DNA from: Prorocentrum cordatum
Lineage: Eukaryota > Sar > Dinophyceae > Prorocentrales > Prorocentraceae
Reading direction: 5' to 3'
NCBI GenBank assembly: GCA_963575745.1
Contig: CAUYUJ010021059.1
Coordinates: 1,277,354-1,341,353, forward strand
DNA length: 64,000 nt
Shown: piece by piece, positions 38,885 to 50,224 of the stretch
How the letters are laid out: every line of letters starts with the position of its first letter
Position numbering within the stretch: position 1 is the stretch's first letter
Position numbers and translations under genes: made by a program
The notes under the pieces: model-generated
What the model was told of the DNA's origin: nothing
The model's input: only the letters and a program-made list of their open reading frames with translations
Databases searched by the model: none

Positions 38885-39688
38885 GGAGGCCCTTCAGGGC
38901 CCTCTAAGAGCCCTCTTGGGCCTTGCTTATTTGGCCTTGTGCGCCGCAATCGTGCGGCAGCTTCCTGGTGATATGCGTCTGCGCCTCGCAATCGCGACGC
39001 GATAAGAAGTTCCACTGCCTGTACGCGAGCATAGCGATCGTGCGAAATAGTTTCATCAAACAGTGCTGGCACTTTTTGCATTGCGTATTTCTGATATGCG
39101 GTGTAATACAAGCAAACCAGATTTCGATACATGCGTCGATAACGCTTGAAACAACGAACTTCGACTCCGACCGCGCCAACACGCAGGCAGCTGTAGTGAG
39201 GCGAGCCCCAGGCGGTACTAAAGAAGGCTTCGAAGGGCCCCCCTGGGGCCTCGCCGAGGCCCCTCATACAGATTTAGAGAGCCCAAGAGAGCTTCAAGAG
39301 AGCCCGAGAGCCCAGATACGCCTTCCCACCATCCCTCGTTTGTCTCCCAGTCTCATGTCATTCGCTCCCTCCGCTCCTTTTCCGCGCCTTCCTCCCATCC
39401 TCTTCACTCTCGTTCATTCTGCTCCCCTCTTCTTCCCATGCGGCGGATGGGTGGGAGGAGGGCGGGGGTAACTGCAACGTGTGTCCCCGCCGACGCGGAG
39501 CATGTGCAGGTAGTTCCCGTGGTTGGGGCGCTCATGGCTGGCGATCGCCCTCCTCGTCGTCTTCTGTTTTGCCAGCGCTCTTTGCATATAGCGTGGACAC
39601 ACTAAATAAAACAAACTCCATATATTCAGCCGCTCAGCGAAACCAATTAGGATAAACTGCATGTCCAGCCACACGCAGGTTCGATTCG
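38885..39688. other. Lower-GC stretch, no recognised gene
   Basis: Begins with the end of the CTCTTGGG repeat, then about 200 bp of moderate GC (39000-39180) with no long convincing frame. C/T-rich near 39340-39440. Confidence 0.35.
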
Positions 39689-40934
39689 ATGGTTATATTT
39701 GTCACAGTCCAATATTTGTGTTCGCGGCTGCTGTGTCAAGGTGCGTCAAATTCGTCGCTTCGGGCGTTGACCCCCGGGGGTGTGCAAATCGCCCGTTCCT
39801 GCAGGGAGCGCGCCAGAATGTTATCAGACCTGTTCGGGCCCCCCTCGTGGCGGTCAGGGTCGCTCCCCCCCCTCTCTCCGCCAACCCCTGCTGCGCCCGC
39901 TTCTCCCGTGATTTTCACTACGACCCTACTCGCGCCATCGCCTGTGATTTGGGGTCACGATGTGTGTTATAGAACGCGTTGGTTTTTTGAAAAAAGTGAG
40001 TTCGACATCGTGGCAAGTTCTGTTGGGGCGCCGCGGCCACGACAAAAAATGCCGCGCAAGACAGTAAGGTTTGGAAGAAGCGAGCACGAGGACGGTTGCT
40101 GGTCGAAAAGGACAACGGGAAGAAGGCAGCCACGGTCGGACCTCTTAGAGGGCACAGAGGTCGATGCGACGCACCGCGTTGACCTGGAGGGGCTGTCCGT
40201 GGACGTCGGCGAGGAGCGGCTCTTCGAAGTCTCGGATTCCAGGTGCCCAAAGCGCGAGGTTGTCGACCGAGTCGGCGACGCCTTGGAATCCGCGGTCGGC
40301 TTGGGGCCGGAAGCGTCAGAGCTGACCGCGCCGGCAGTGCGCCGACGATTTTCATGAAAGTCCAGAATGAGGGGGGCGAGTTGCCAGAGGTCGCCCAGGG
40401 GTTTCTCTGCTCCGAGGCCGTCGCCTGGGAAGCGACCGACGCGCCGTTGTTCAGGCGGCGAGCAAGCGGCAGTGGGCCGCCCAGGCGCTGCTACAGGCGG
40501 CGGCGGATGGCGAGCGCCGAGCCGCGCCGCCGGCAGCGCCACCAGACGCGCAGCGCGCCCCATGGCGGTCGCGGCGCTGGCCACGCCGGCAGGTCACGTC
40601 AGCATGGGGCGTCCGAAGCGAAAGGGTTTCGGAGAAGGGCGCAATTCGATTCGCACCGACGTTTTGGGCCAAGCTCGCGTATAACTTCTTTGCAGAAGAC
40701 GGGGTCATTGCAGACCCTTGGCTTATAGGGTTCCTGCCTACTTCAGCCTTGACCACCAGAAAGAAGTTCGAGCGCCAGAAAAGCACCCACAAACTCAAGG
40801 TTTTCACGCGTCGGGCCCTGGGAGACTCTCGCCCGACACTGTTTCGACAATATTTCGACACCCTTTCGACAGATGCCCGGGTGCTCGAAATTACTTTTGG
40901 GATGTGGCCCGCAAGTGCGATGGGAGCTACATAG
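39689..40934 (+). pseudogene. Coding-like fragments, unrecognised
   Basis: One frame has QKMPRKTVRFGRSEHEDGCW and VDLEGLSVDVGEERLFEVSD (about 40040-40240). Another, about 40640-40931, reads AIRFAPTFWAKLAYNFFAED, GVIADPWLIGFLPTSALTTR, KKFERQKSTHKLKVFTRRAL, ending at TAG 40932-40934. These segments look like real protein. The frames between them do not join, so this is a broken gene or separate exons. I cannot name a family. Confidence 0.35.
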
Positions 40935-43439
40935 CCCTCGGCATAATTAATATTGATTTTGAGGACGCGCTAGCGACTGGGACAAACCAGGTCTTTTCAA
41001 CCTGCCGAGGACCGATCATTGCAAGTGAAGCGAGGAAGACGACCAACGCGAGGGCCACCCTGAGGGCCTTGAGGAGACGCTATTCGCGCGCGCTCCAGGG
41101 TCCGGCGTGGAGGGCTCAGGCTGGGCGAGGGCTTTGATCGGCTTAGAGTCGTTGCAGAAGCATTCGGGGGCGACCAGCGCCAGCTCGGAGGTCGAGGAGG
41201 ACCGGGAGGTCGTGGTCTTCAAAGAGTTAAGCGAAGAAGAGAACACTCGAGCGGCGCGCGCGAGCTCGCCAGGGAGATCGGGCGGCGCCCGGGGGCGACG
41301 CAAGCGCGCGGCGCCTGGCGCCGCCGGGTTACTCTTGCGCGGGCCCCTCCACCCCCGCGAAGCTGAAGCGCTTCATCGGCGCGGCCGACGTCGAGCTGGC
41401 GTTCCGGGGTTATTGCGATGAGGCGGCGCTGAGGGCGACGCGCGGAGGCCGCCGCGAGTCTCCGCTTGACGGCTCGACCTCCCACTCCGCGGATTGCGCT
41501 GATTGTCGGCATCTCGTCAGCTCGGCAGCGACGTGTTTGCAGTGGAAGACAGCCCCGTAAATCTGGCAGTTCGCTCGCCGCCTCGACTCGCGAAATAAGC
41601 GGAAGGGGTTGGGTTCGCGGGGGGCGGCGCGCGCGAGCGGGGGAAATCAGGGGGGGAAGAAACACGCAGACAATGAATCGCCGACCCCCTGGAAAATACG
41701 GGAACAGATGGGAAGTGCCCCGTTGAGAGAGACTGGCTGGGATTGCTGAGCGACTGCTCCGTGACATCAGACTGCGGGCCTGTGCGCGGCAGCATGCTCA
41801 CCGCGGCGCGAGGCGCCTTCGCCGCGGCAGGCCCTGACCCCAGACCAGAAACGGCTCGGCGCAGAAGTGTTCGGGCAAAAGTCGACGAGGCCATTCCGCT
41901 CATCGACCTGAGCTTGGAGATTGCATGGCGACAAGTTTTGCGTGGGATGCGTTTTTCTGTCTGCAACCGATCACGGGCCCAGCGCGGGGCGCAATTGAGA
42001 CGGTCCAATCCCGATGGAACACTGGCCGCGCGCGGCGGTGGCTGCGGCGCGCAGGCGCGGCAAGCTGCGCGCGCCGCTTCGTGGCTGGCGCGCAGGGGGC
42101 GGCCCGAGCGGTCGATCGCCGGCGCCGGGGTGGTCGCGAGCGCGGGGGGGCAATCCGGTCCCGGAGGTCCACGCCGCGACTCTGACCCATCGATCCGCGC
42201 CGCGCGGCGCAGGGCGGGCGCGCTTCGCGCCGTGGCCCACTGCGCGGGCGCGCGGAGGTGAGCGCCGCGCGCTTCTCGAGCTGCGCCGCGGCCGGCCGCG
42301 AAGCATTGAGGGGGCCCCGCGCCAGCGCTGCCCGCCGCCCAGCTCCGACCATCACGAAGCATATTCGCCGCGCGAACGCAGCTCGAGGTCCGAGGACGGC
42401 CGCGCGGCGGAGGCGCGACGAGTGCGAGGCGAAGACGGATCACATGTCGGCGCGCTAGCGCGAAGGGGCTGCCAGGTTGGCCGCCGAACCTGGCGACCAA
42501 GGCGCGCAACGTCGAGGGCGACGCCTCTCCTCTCCAGCCCATGGCCCTGTTCAGTCAGAATGGCCGGGGGGCGGCCGTGGAACTGCTCCGCCTGCGCCGG
42601 GGCAAAGGGGCGCGCCCGTGCCTGGGGCCGCATTGGCTCAGGCCGGGCGCGGCGAAGTCGCGCGTCTCGCAGACCTTCGCCAGCGCGACGGAGCCGGGCG
42701 ACGCCTCCTGGGCGCAGCCCGCGGGGCCAAGGAACGCGATGGCAAGGCCGAGCGTCGCGGGCAGCGGCGCGCCCAGATGCAGGGCGCCGCGCCGTTGGAG
42801 ATCCAGCCTCGGGATCGAGGCGAGCGGAGGGCGCCGCCCAGGCTCAGGGGATGAATTCAACTCGTTCTTGAGCGCGGGGCGCGAGATGCATGCGCCGATC
42901 GCTCATTATCGGGGGCGGCCCGGAAGTGCCAGTGGACCTCGGTGGACTCGCCGGGCGCCGCTGCGGATTTGTTCGCCCCGCCAGCGGCGCTCGCCGCGCT
43001 TTCTGGGCAGCGGCCCGCAGGCGCGCGTTGATCTACGCGGGCGAGAAGGCCGCCCGCCTGGCTATGGGCACCCGCCTGAAGATGCACGTGATGCATAAGC
43101 CAGCAGAGGTGGTGATGGCCCCGCGGAGAGTGGCAAAGGGCAGCGCGGGTCGACTGCCTCGTCGCGGTCGCCGCCGGCGACGGCCTCGCGTCTTCGCGGG
43201 CGCCATCTGCGGGGGCCGCTGGATCGCTTCCCCCGGGCGCGCGCGCGGGGCTTCGCCGCCGCAAGTGCGACCGGCCAGCGCGGATGAGCGATCGGCCCGC
43301 CGCGTGGTTGAGGCGTCGCCGCGCATTCGCGTCGTCGACATGGACTGCGCGAAGGCCCAGCGCTACCTCGACGTCGCCAGTGGCGAGCGCCCAGGGCAAT
43401 GAGTCGCACCCGATGACCGCGGAGAAAATGCAGATCCCG
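40935..43439. other. Very GC-rich region, no gene resolved
   Basis: All six frames are open for long distances with R/A/P/G composition. A few protein-like pieces occur (AKLKRFIGAADVELAFRGYC near 41370; VDEAIPLIDLSLEIAWRQVL near 41885), perhaps from a decayed mobile element. No domain can be assigned. Confidence 0.35.
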
Positions 43440-43990
43440 AGCCTGGTGGACTCCAATCTGGGCGCGAACGGGCCCGTGAGATACCCCCTGGCGGCCGCAC
43501 CTGGCAGTGCTGAAACCAGCGCCTCGCCCGAGACATCCACGGGAACTGCCCCGAGAGAGATGGCGCTGGGCGCCCAAGCAGGCAAATCGCTGGAGACCCC
43601 ACCCCGATCTGGGCGCGAACAGGCTCGCGATATGCCCCTGGCGCCCCCCCTTGGAAGCGCTGAAACCAACGCCGCGCCTGAGACATCCTCGGAAACTGCT
43701 CCGAACGAGAAGAGCGTCGAGCGCGGGCAAACCGCCTGAGACACCCCCCCAATCTGGGCGCGAACGGGCCCGTGATGCGGCACCCCTTGAGACGCACTGA
43801 ACGGCGCCTCGCCTGAGACACTTCCAATAATTGCTCCGAAAAGCGAAGGGCGCCGAGCACCCGAATGGGCAAACCGCCTGAGACCCCCCCCCCAATCTGG
43901 GCGCGAACGGACCTGCGACATACCCCCTGGCGCCCCCCCTTTAGAGCGCTGAAACCAACGTCTCGCGTGAGACATCCTCGTGGCGCGAGC
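43440..43990 (+). repeat. About 145-bp tandem repeat, four copies
   Basis: (A/G)ATCTGGGCGCGAAC falls at about 43455, 43616, 43751 and 43895, giving spacings of 161, 135 and 144 bp. Each unit also contains GCGCTGAAACCAACG-like and GAGACATCC(T/A)CG-like blocks. Confidence 0.85.
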
Positions 43991-44160
43991 GTGGGTCTGA
44001 GCGCATCAGTGCCAGGAGTGTGAGTGAGTCTGCGCGTGAGTGACCCTGAGTATGAGAAACCCGAGTATCAGGAATTCTAAGAGCGAATGCATCTAAGCAT
44101 GAGTAAGTCTGAATACGAGCGAGTCTCCACGGGCGCGAGTCAGAGAATGATGACCTGAGT
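43991..44160. repeat. Degenerate GAGT-rich stretch
   Basis: GAGT/GAGC words recur every 6-12 bases. No ORF. Confidence 0.5.
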
Positions 44161-44462
44161 TTTTTCCCGCGCGGTCACAGCGATGGCAAGAACCCCGCCC
44201 TTAGGATATGAGGACATGAGGTGGAGGAGGCGGAGGAGGAGGAGGAGGAGGAACAAACTGTTCGGAGCGGTAAGGGTAATAACAATAACCTCATCAATCG
44301 GATAGCGAGGTGGGGCCTCGCCGGCGGGCTTGGAGAAGACCACCAAGGCTTGATCCAGGGCGTGCGAGAAGCTGATCTCTGGGGCGCAGTCGCGGCGACC
44401 GACCCCCTCGGCGGAATCCCCAGAATCGAGGAGGCCGCGCTGGGCGCGACGGGGCCGCGCCG

Positions 44463-45144
44463 CGTAGCCCGTTCCGACTGAGATGGGGGGCGACAACAGC
44501 CACGACGCGGCGAAGTGCAGGATGACCGTCCAAGGGTTCAGTGCCCCAGACTTGCTGGACCTGGGGAGGGCGGGTTGCGCGCGGGCGCCGACCCTCTCGC
44601 CCGGCGGCCGGGCAATCGTGCCGTGGACCATCGTGCCGGCCAAGTTATTTCTGGCCATCGGCGAAGTCGAGTGCGCCCCATCGAGACGGGTGACGCCTTC
44701 GCGGAGTTCCCGCCCGAGGATCTTTCCGATTCGCTGAGCGAGGTGATCGACGGGCGTGGCCGACGTGATCGGCCCCAGCTGCGATGGCTGTCGTTCACCA
44801 AGTTTCGCGTGGAGGAGCCTGGTTTCGCGCCGCCTTTTCTGGGCCCGCGCGCGCCGGTGCTCTTCGAGGACATCGGGGACAGCCTGACTTTCGCCCTGGA
44901 CGTGTACCGAGTCATTGAGGGAAGTGGCACAGAGCCCCATCGAGCGGTGCGCCGCGGCATCTTGCGCGGCGCCCGGGGCCGCCGCGCGGGCGACCAGTTG
45001 TTCGGGGGGCGAGGCCCCACGTGGCCCCGAGCTCTGGCCAGTCCGAAGAACCGCTTCCCATGCCGGAAGTGGCAGGAGAAGCTGGTCGAGTTGGCGGGGC
45101 CCGCGTTGCCGCGGCTCGCGGGCCGCGCGGCCGTGCTCTCCTAG
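44463..45144 (+). pseudogene. Probable copia-type reverse transcriptase fragment
   Basis: KCRMTVQGFSAPDLLDL resembles the K-x-R-x-V-x-G-F start of Ty1/copia RTs. It is followed by ARAPTLSPGGRAIVPWTIV and KLFLAIGEVECA, where copia has GDV-x-x-AF. The next frame continues ETGDAFAEFPPEDLSDSL and WLSFTKFRVEEPGFAPPFLG, possibly RT palm sequence. The catalytic YVDD region is not visible. One clear frameshift lies near 44670. The assignment rests on the first 70 residues. Confidence 0.4.
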
Positions 45145-46949
45145 CGGCAGCTCGCCGCGGAGAAGAGATTGGGCGGGCGCCGACGCGACGACGCGCCAGC
45201 ACGGCCGCTCTGGCGGTCCCGTGCGAGATGGAAGATTTCATATCCCTCAATAAATTTGGAAATTCAGCTGCTGGGCGGTCGCGTCCGGGCCTCAGTATAC
45301 TTTGAGCTCGAACCAACAGAAGATGCCCCGCTCGACCTGATGTAGGGGATATTCGCCAGGGGGAACCTGCTCGCCCTTCGCGCTCGGCATTTCGCCGACC
45401 TCGAAATTCGGCGCCCCTCGATCTCCATCGACCAGCTCGCCTTCATCGCCCAGCCTGGTCATTCGGGGCGCGCGCGGGGGGGCGCATCGTAGGGGTGTCC
45501 ACTTGTGGCATGGGGCAGGTGTGGCGGCTCCGCGGCGCGATATCGTGTCCGTAGAGTGGTTCGGTCGACCTAGGCGCGCGAGCCGTCGGTCATGGCAGAT
45601 GGGCTCGGGCACTTGGAGTGCGTGGTGTGTTCTTGCGCCGCGGGCTGCTGCCATCGGGTCCAGCTCTTCCCGAGCTTGGCCGTCGCTGGATGTGAGAGCA
45701 TCTGCGGTAATGTCTGTAATGTGGGAAGTCCGTCCGAAATCGATGGTGCACGGTGTGCCGTGGACACTGTCATGAGTAAGGCGAGATTAGCCTGGGTGAG
45801 CTCTACGCTGGCCCAGGCCCCCACCCTGCTCATGCTTGCAAGCCGCCTCGCGAAAGACATGGCCGAGCCTGCTGGCCTGTTGAGAAATTGCATGCGCCGC
45901 GGCACCCCTCAGCAAGCATGAGAGCAGCGCCTTGGCCGAAACGATTGTAGACCGTGTCCTGCGGAAACAGATATCGGCAACTCTTGTCTCGCGACGGCGC
46001 CGATCTGGCCATGGTCAAGATCGAGGTGATAGGGGCCCCCGAGTATCGCCAGGAGTTTCTTGGGGCGCCTCGGCGAGGCGGGCGACGGGGTGATCGATGG
46101 GCTCGAGCAACCGCAACCGCAAATATCAGGGCCGACCCGCAGGAAAACAGGCTCATCGGCGCGGACGGGGAGGCGAAGGTCACCTTGGCACACCACGCCT
46201 CGACCAGCAGCATCGCGATCCACCCCCGGCGATCGTGGGGGAATGCGTCTACGAGCGTCTCGAAGTCATGGAAGATGTCCACCGGGTGTCCGCGATGTCT
46301 GAGCAGTTATTCGGTTCCAGCTTGAACGAGCGCAGCGATCAATTCCTTCGGCCCCCCGACCCAGGGCGCGCGACGGACGCTGAGAAGGGCCAGGCCGACG
46401 GCTGTCAGTGTGCGCGGGGCGCTTCATTTCAATGCGCGGCCGGGCCGGCGCGAAGCGCGCCCGCGCGATCCGGCGGCCGCGCGAGACGGATTTCCACGAG
46501 AGTGTTGGCGAGATGGGCCGCAACGTCTGGGGCTCGCTCGAAGCCTTTTCCACATTGGCGAGACAAGGTGCTCAAGTACCTAGCCGAGGAGTGCGGCTTC
46601 CAGGCGGAGGCGCTGGACGAGGCGGGGTGCAGCGCCAGCTACGGGTGCGATCGGTTCTCGGATGCCCCGCAATTGGCGACCGAGGGCGTGGAGAGGGAGT
46701 CGTGCGAGTATGACGGCCATGACGAATGCGACGCCACGGAGTTGCGGGGACCGCGGCAGCCGGAAGTAGAGGAGTTATGGGGTTGCCGCCTGCCCGCGCC
46801 ATAGCTCGTCGGTGCTCGTTCGTTCAGTCATTAGAGCCTCGGGCCCCTCATCGGGGTGGAGGCATAATTTTAATTCTTGGAGTGTTTATGTGCACTCATT
46901 GGCCTCGCGCGCCCCTGACGTTTGAGCCCTAGTCTGTCTCACGAGCGCT
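45145..46949. other. GC-rich region with unrecognised protein-like pieces
   Basis: Pieces such as DGADLAMVKIEVIGAPEYRQ (about 46000) and HWRDKVLKYLAEECGFQAEA (about 46550) look like protein but lie in different frames and match nothing I know. They could be remains of the copia-type element or of another gene. Confidence 0.3.
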
Positions 46950-47410
46950 CAGGCTGCTCGGATGGCCCCTGATAAAAGAGCCTGGAGGGCCACAGCTCGA
47001 ACGAACTCTCGCGTTGCCATGGGGTCGCGACGCCAAATGATGTCGTCGAGGCGCAGGTGGGCCAGGGTGGGGTGGAGGGGTGAGGGGGGGAGGCGCGACG
47101 CAAAATAAAGTGGTCGGAGCTGTAGACAGGGCGCAAGATAAAACATGTGAGTCGCATATGGGCCCCCTCCACCTCTGGGGGCTCCGGTGGAATTCGGCAT
47201 CTGGTTACCATTCGCGTGAGGGGCCCAGTGGGGGGAGAATGCATGTCCCCCCCTTTCCCCCAGCGGGCTTCTGGTGGAGCTCCCTGTGGGCCACGAAACG
47301 TGTGAGCGGTGCGCCGAAATGGGGGTGAACCGTATGTGCCCCCTCTCTCCCCCGTGGGCCGTAGGCGGAGCCCCCTACGGGGCCAAAAGGCGTGTGATCG
47401 GGTGTATCGA
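46950..47410 (+). repeat. Composite of dispersed repeats also seen at 32.8-35.7 kb
   Basis: In order: a unit like 35660-35730 (46960-47015), a unit like the 80-bp repeat (47060-47115), then units like the 100-bp repeat (47150-47405, with GTGGAGCTCCCTGTGGGCCA). The three families thus occur together at two places in different order. Confidence 0.65.
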
Positions 47411-47507
47411 CATGGACATGCGAGGGCAGAGGCAGGGATGGGAGGAAGGAGGCGGAGGAGGAAAGTTAGTTGAGGTAAGCTGCGCGGGACGTTTTTTTTG
47501 TTTGTTT

Positions 47508-47517
47508 ATATATATAT

Positions 47518-47571
<54 letters not shown>
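47508..47571. repeat. TA microsatellite
   Basis: About 31 TA/AT dinucleotides with one phase break near 47528. Confidence 0.95.
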
Positions 47572-47572
<1 letters not shown>

Positions 47573-47679
47573 CGACACCACATGAAGTCCTGAATATATC
47601 CATGAAACAAACAAAGATTCGGTGAGAAGGGCGGGCACTTCCCCCGCCATCTCTGGGTGAGAGAGGATAGTAGCACGCA

Positions 47680-48357
47680 CTAAGTCACATGGACTAATTG
47701 TAAACACGAAGGGGTTTGGGGGGAGGCCAGTGGGTGGGGGTGGGGGGCCGGGCCGACGGGAGCGGAGCAGAGGGACAGGCTGGGAGAAGCTCGGGGGGGC
47801 GTTGCCGCATCGGTTTTGCCGCCCTCTTCTCCGCCCGCGGCCCCCAGCGCAAGTGGATCGCCGCGACCGTCGCCCTCAGGATCTCGCCGGGCGAGCGCTG
47901 AGGTCGGCCAGCGGCGCCCGCCTTGCCGTGGGTACGGGCGGCCGAAAGAGTTGAGCAGTCCTGCGTTCCCATTGCCCGTCCAATCATCTGCGTCCTCCCC
48001 GCCCTCAGGCGCCGAAGCAGCGCGTCGGGTGCGGGCGGGGCCTGGTGTTCCTGTTGGTCCTTCCATGGCGGGTCCCCTGGCGCTTCTTGGGCACCCAGGG
48101 AGGTTGTGGCCAAAGGGGGGCGTCGGTCCCCATTCAGCGCCCTTGGTGGTGAGTGTCACGACGGCTGTATCTCCCTCCTGCCTACTTGCCTTCTGATTGC
48201 CTGAGGTTGACGGCGCCTTGGACCACGGTCTCCCAGGAACGTGCTTGGTTCGGTCGGCTCGGCCGTGTCGGCAATTGGCCTCGCTGGGTCTGTCTTCGGT
48301 TCGGCTTTCGCCGTGGACGGCCATGGCACACGGAGTTGTATTTCCCCCCTGGACCAA
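47680..48357 (-). CDS. Possible low-complexity protein
   Basis: 225 residues, G/P/A/R/T-rich, no motif. The plus strand is equally open. Listed because the first 90 residues have mixed composition (AEWGPTPPFGHNLPGCPRSA), but chance is a fair explanation. Confidence 0.15.
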   Translation of the reverse strand: MVQGGNTTPCAMAVHGESRTEDRPSEANCRHGRADRTKHVPGRPWSKAPSTSGNQKASRQEGDTAVVTLTTKGAEWGPTPPFGHNLPGCPRSARGPAMEGPTGTPGPARTRRAASAPEGGEDADDWTGNGNAGLLNSFGRPYPRQGGRRWPTSALARRDPEGDGRGDPLALGAAGGEEGGKTDAATPPRASPSLSLCSAPVGPAPHPHPLASPQTPSCLQLVHVT

Positions 48358-48553
48358 TTCGATGCACGACTTGGAGAGCGCCCGCTATATGGCAACGCGC
48401 ACCGTCACAGGGAATCCAAGACGCTCAAAGAAACCCCAAAGCATTGATTAGTTGACGTGCCTGCCAAGCCCCGACCCTCTACGCAGTTGAAGCCGAGTGT
48501 ATGCACTATAACATGCAACTGCTATTCATTCTGGAACGTGCCACACACACCAT

Positions 48554-48961
48554 TCATCTATATATACGTACACATACATATATATATATATATAAATAAA
48601 TAAATAGTTCTTTTATGCAAGGAGGTGAGTCTGATTTTTTTGGTAAGATATGTTCGACCACATCGATCTCGCCATCAAAATCATTGCTGCTGGCTGCAGC
48701 GTTATCCGTACGAAAACGCACAGCAACGCCTTCGAGATAATCATTATCGAAAGGACTCCCATCGACATACTCGTATGTTCCAGGTCCTTTGCCATGTAAG
48801 ATTATGTTCGCGGTCGATTTCAACAGGTCACTGGTGCCTTCGGATCGCCATCGGGGCCATGGAACAGGCCGCCCTGCAACATTGATGGCAAAGAGCGTGC
48901 CCATCACGCTCTTTTCAGCGCGGCGATCGCGGTGGCACCGAGGCGACGCCCAGATTTCCAC
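48554..48961 (-). CDS. Unrecognised protein or exon in lower-GC DNA
   Basis: 135 residues on the minus strand. The central 90 look like a folded domain: MGTLFAINVAGRPVPWPRW, DLLKSTANIILHGKGPGTYE, YVDGSPFDNDYLEGVAVRF, RTDNAAASSNDFDGEIDVVE. The last 20 residues run into an AT microsatellite and are not real. GC is much lower than average here and codon use is balanced, so the frame is unlikely to be an accident of GC. I recognise no family. The CDS may be an exon whose 3' end lies near 48620. Confidence 0.45.
   Translation of the reverse strand: MEIWASPRCHRDRRAEKSVMGTLFAINVAGRPVPWPRWRSEGTSDLLKSTANIILHGKGPGTYEYVDGSPFDNDYLEGVAVRFRTDNAAASSNDFDGEIDVVEHILPKKSDSPPCIKELFIYLYIYIYVCVRIYR
48570..48606. 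repeat. TA and TAAA microsatellite
   Basis: TATATATA followed by AAATAAATAAATAG. Confidence 0.9.
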
Positions 48962-48976
48962 GAGTCCTATCGGATC

Positions 48977-49421
48977 CTATCCTATCTCTCCTGCCTGCAG
49001 GACACGCATCTCTAAGGTCACCCTTGTTGCCGAGCCCCTGGCGGTCTCTGCTGGGGATGGCGGTGTTCGCCATCGCTGCAACGCTGCTGCTGGCGGTTGC
49101 TGCAACAGCGGCCTGATGATTGCCATAGTTTGTCGCCGTGTTGAAGTTGCGAGGAAAAGCGCGACCTGTTCCCAGAATTCACAGCACTGAGACAAAAACG
49201 ACACAAATGCATGGTCGCCGTTTCTGGACATGAGGGGACATGCCCTGGGAAGATCCCGAAATTCCATTTGAACGTTGCACCGGAACAAATCTAGCAGCGT
49301 ATCTGATCTGCGGTTTTTGATTCAAGCCTGCGAGCTCAGGGGCTGCGCAGGGGGGACAGGCGCGGGGGAGACGCATCGACCCCAATCGCCCACTGATCGC
49401 CGATAAAGGCCCCATAACCAA
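48977..49421 (-). other. Coding-like minus-strand frames, unresolved
   Basis: Frames 49179-49421 and 48977-49288 both contain LPRACP(P/L). They may be further exons of the gene at 48554, or chance. Confidence 0.2.
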
Positions 49422-49495
49422 CCTCCCCCAAGAGAGTAAGATTCTGGTATCGGAGATTTACTGCCGATGCATCGGCGATATATCGGCGATTCCAG
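49405..49495. repeat. CGAT/ATCG dyads
   Basis: CCGATGCATCGG (49464-49475) and CGATATATCG (49476-49485) are adjacent perfect palindromes, with further ATCGGCGAT words around. Resembles the cluster at 5170-5450. Confidence 0.6.
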
Positions 49496-49914
49496 CTCGA
49501 TGTCTCCCCCCGTAAGCTGGCCCCCCTTTACCGCAGTTTCCCCCAGGTTCCAGGGGAGGGTGGCGCTGCTCAGTCTCCACTACGAGCAAGCAGCTTTATG
49601 CGCCGCCACCTTCCCTGACTCGTCGGCGTGGCGTGTGTCTGGGGATAGGCTTTCGCGGGTTACTCATGGACATCCGATATGCTTTCTTTTGTTGCAATTC
49701 GGGGTGCCAGGGCGGGCTTTTCATCCTGTGCCGGTTTTGAAGTGTCTTGGGGCCCAGCCAGGGCCCCCAGCCGCCGAAAATTGCATAATGGTGCCCATTA
49801 TGTTTTTGTTCACCATGCGGGCATGTGTGGGCATGCTCTTGCTCAATGTTGCCAGGGGTTCCCCCATCCCACCTACGCTCCCAGTTGGGAATCAAATTTG
49901 GTCCTTCCAACTCT

Positions 49915-50110
49915 GCCCTTCCCATCATCATCACTCCTTCCATCACCAGCAGCATGAGCGGGATAATCCGGATTCTAATTTGCATCCTATCGTCATCGCT
50001 GGCACCATCAGCATCAGCATCATCATTATCACAGTAGTCGCCGCTATCACCATCAGCATCACCAGCATCCTTTTCCTCCTGCTCAGCATACTCACAGCAA
50101 CCGTCACCAT
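49915..50110. repeat. CATCA(G/T)CAT degenerate microsatellite
   Basis: CAT triplets and CATCAGCAT hexamers with interruptions. The frame through it is a by-product. Confidence 0.8.
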
Positions 50111-50224
50111 GATGGCTCAGAGCGCCTGGTGGCCAGGCACCAAAAAACAGGCCGCGGCCGCGCCCCCTGGCCCTCGACGGCCAGGTTTCTCTGCTCCTTG
50201 TCCCGCGTTTCCTCTCCGCCATAG

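Noticed and set aside
45570-46282. Minus-strand frames as integrase or RNase H of the copia-type element
   Set aside because: No catalytic motif can be traced and the strand is opposite to the RT fragment.
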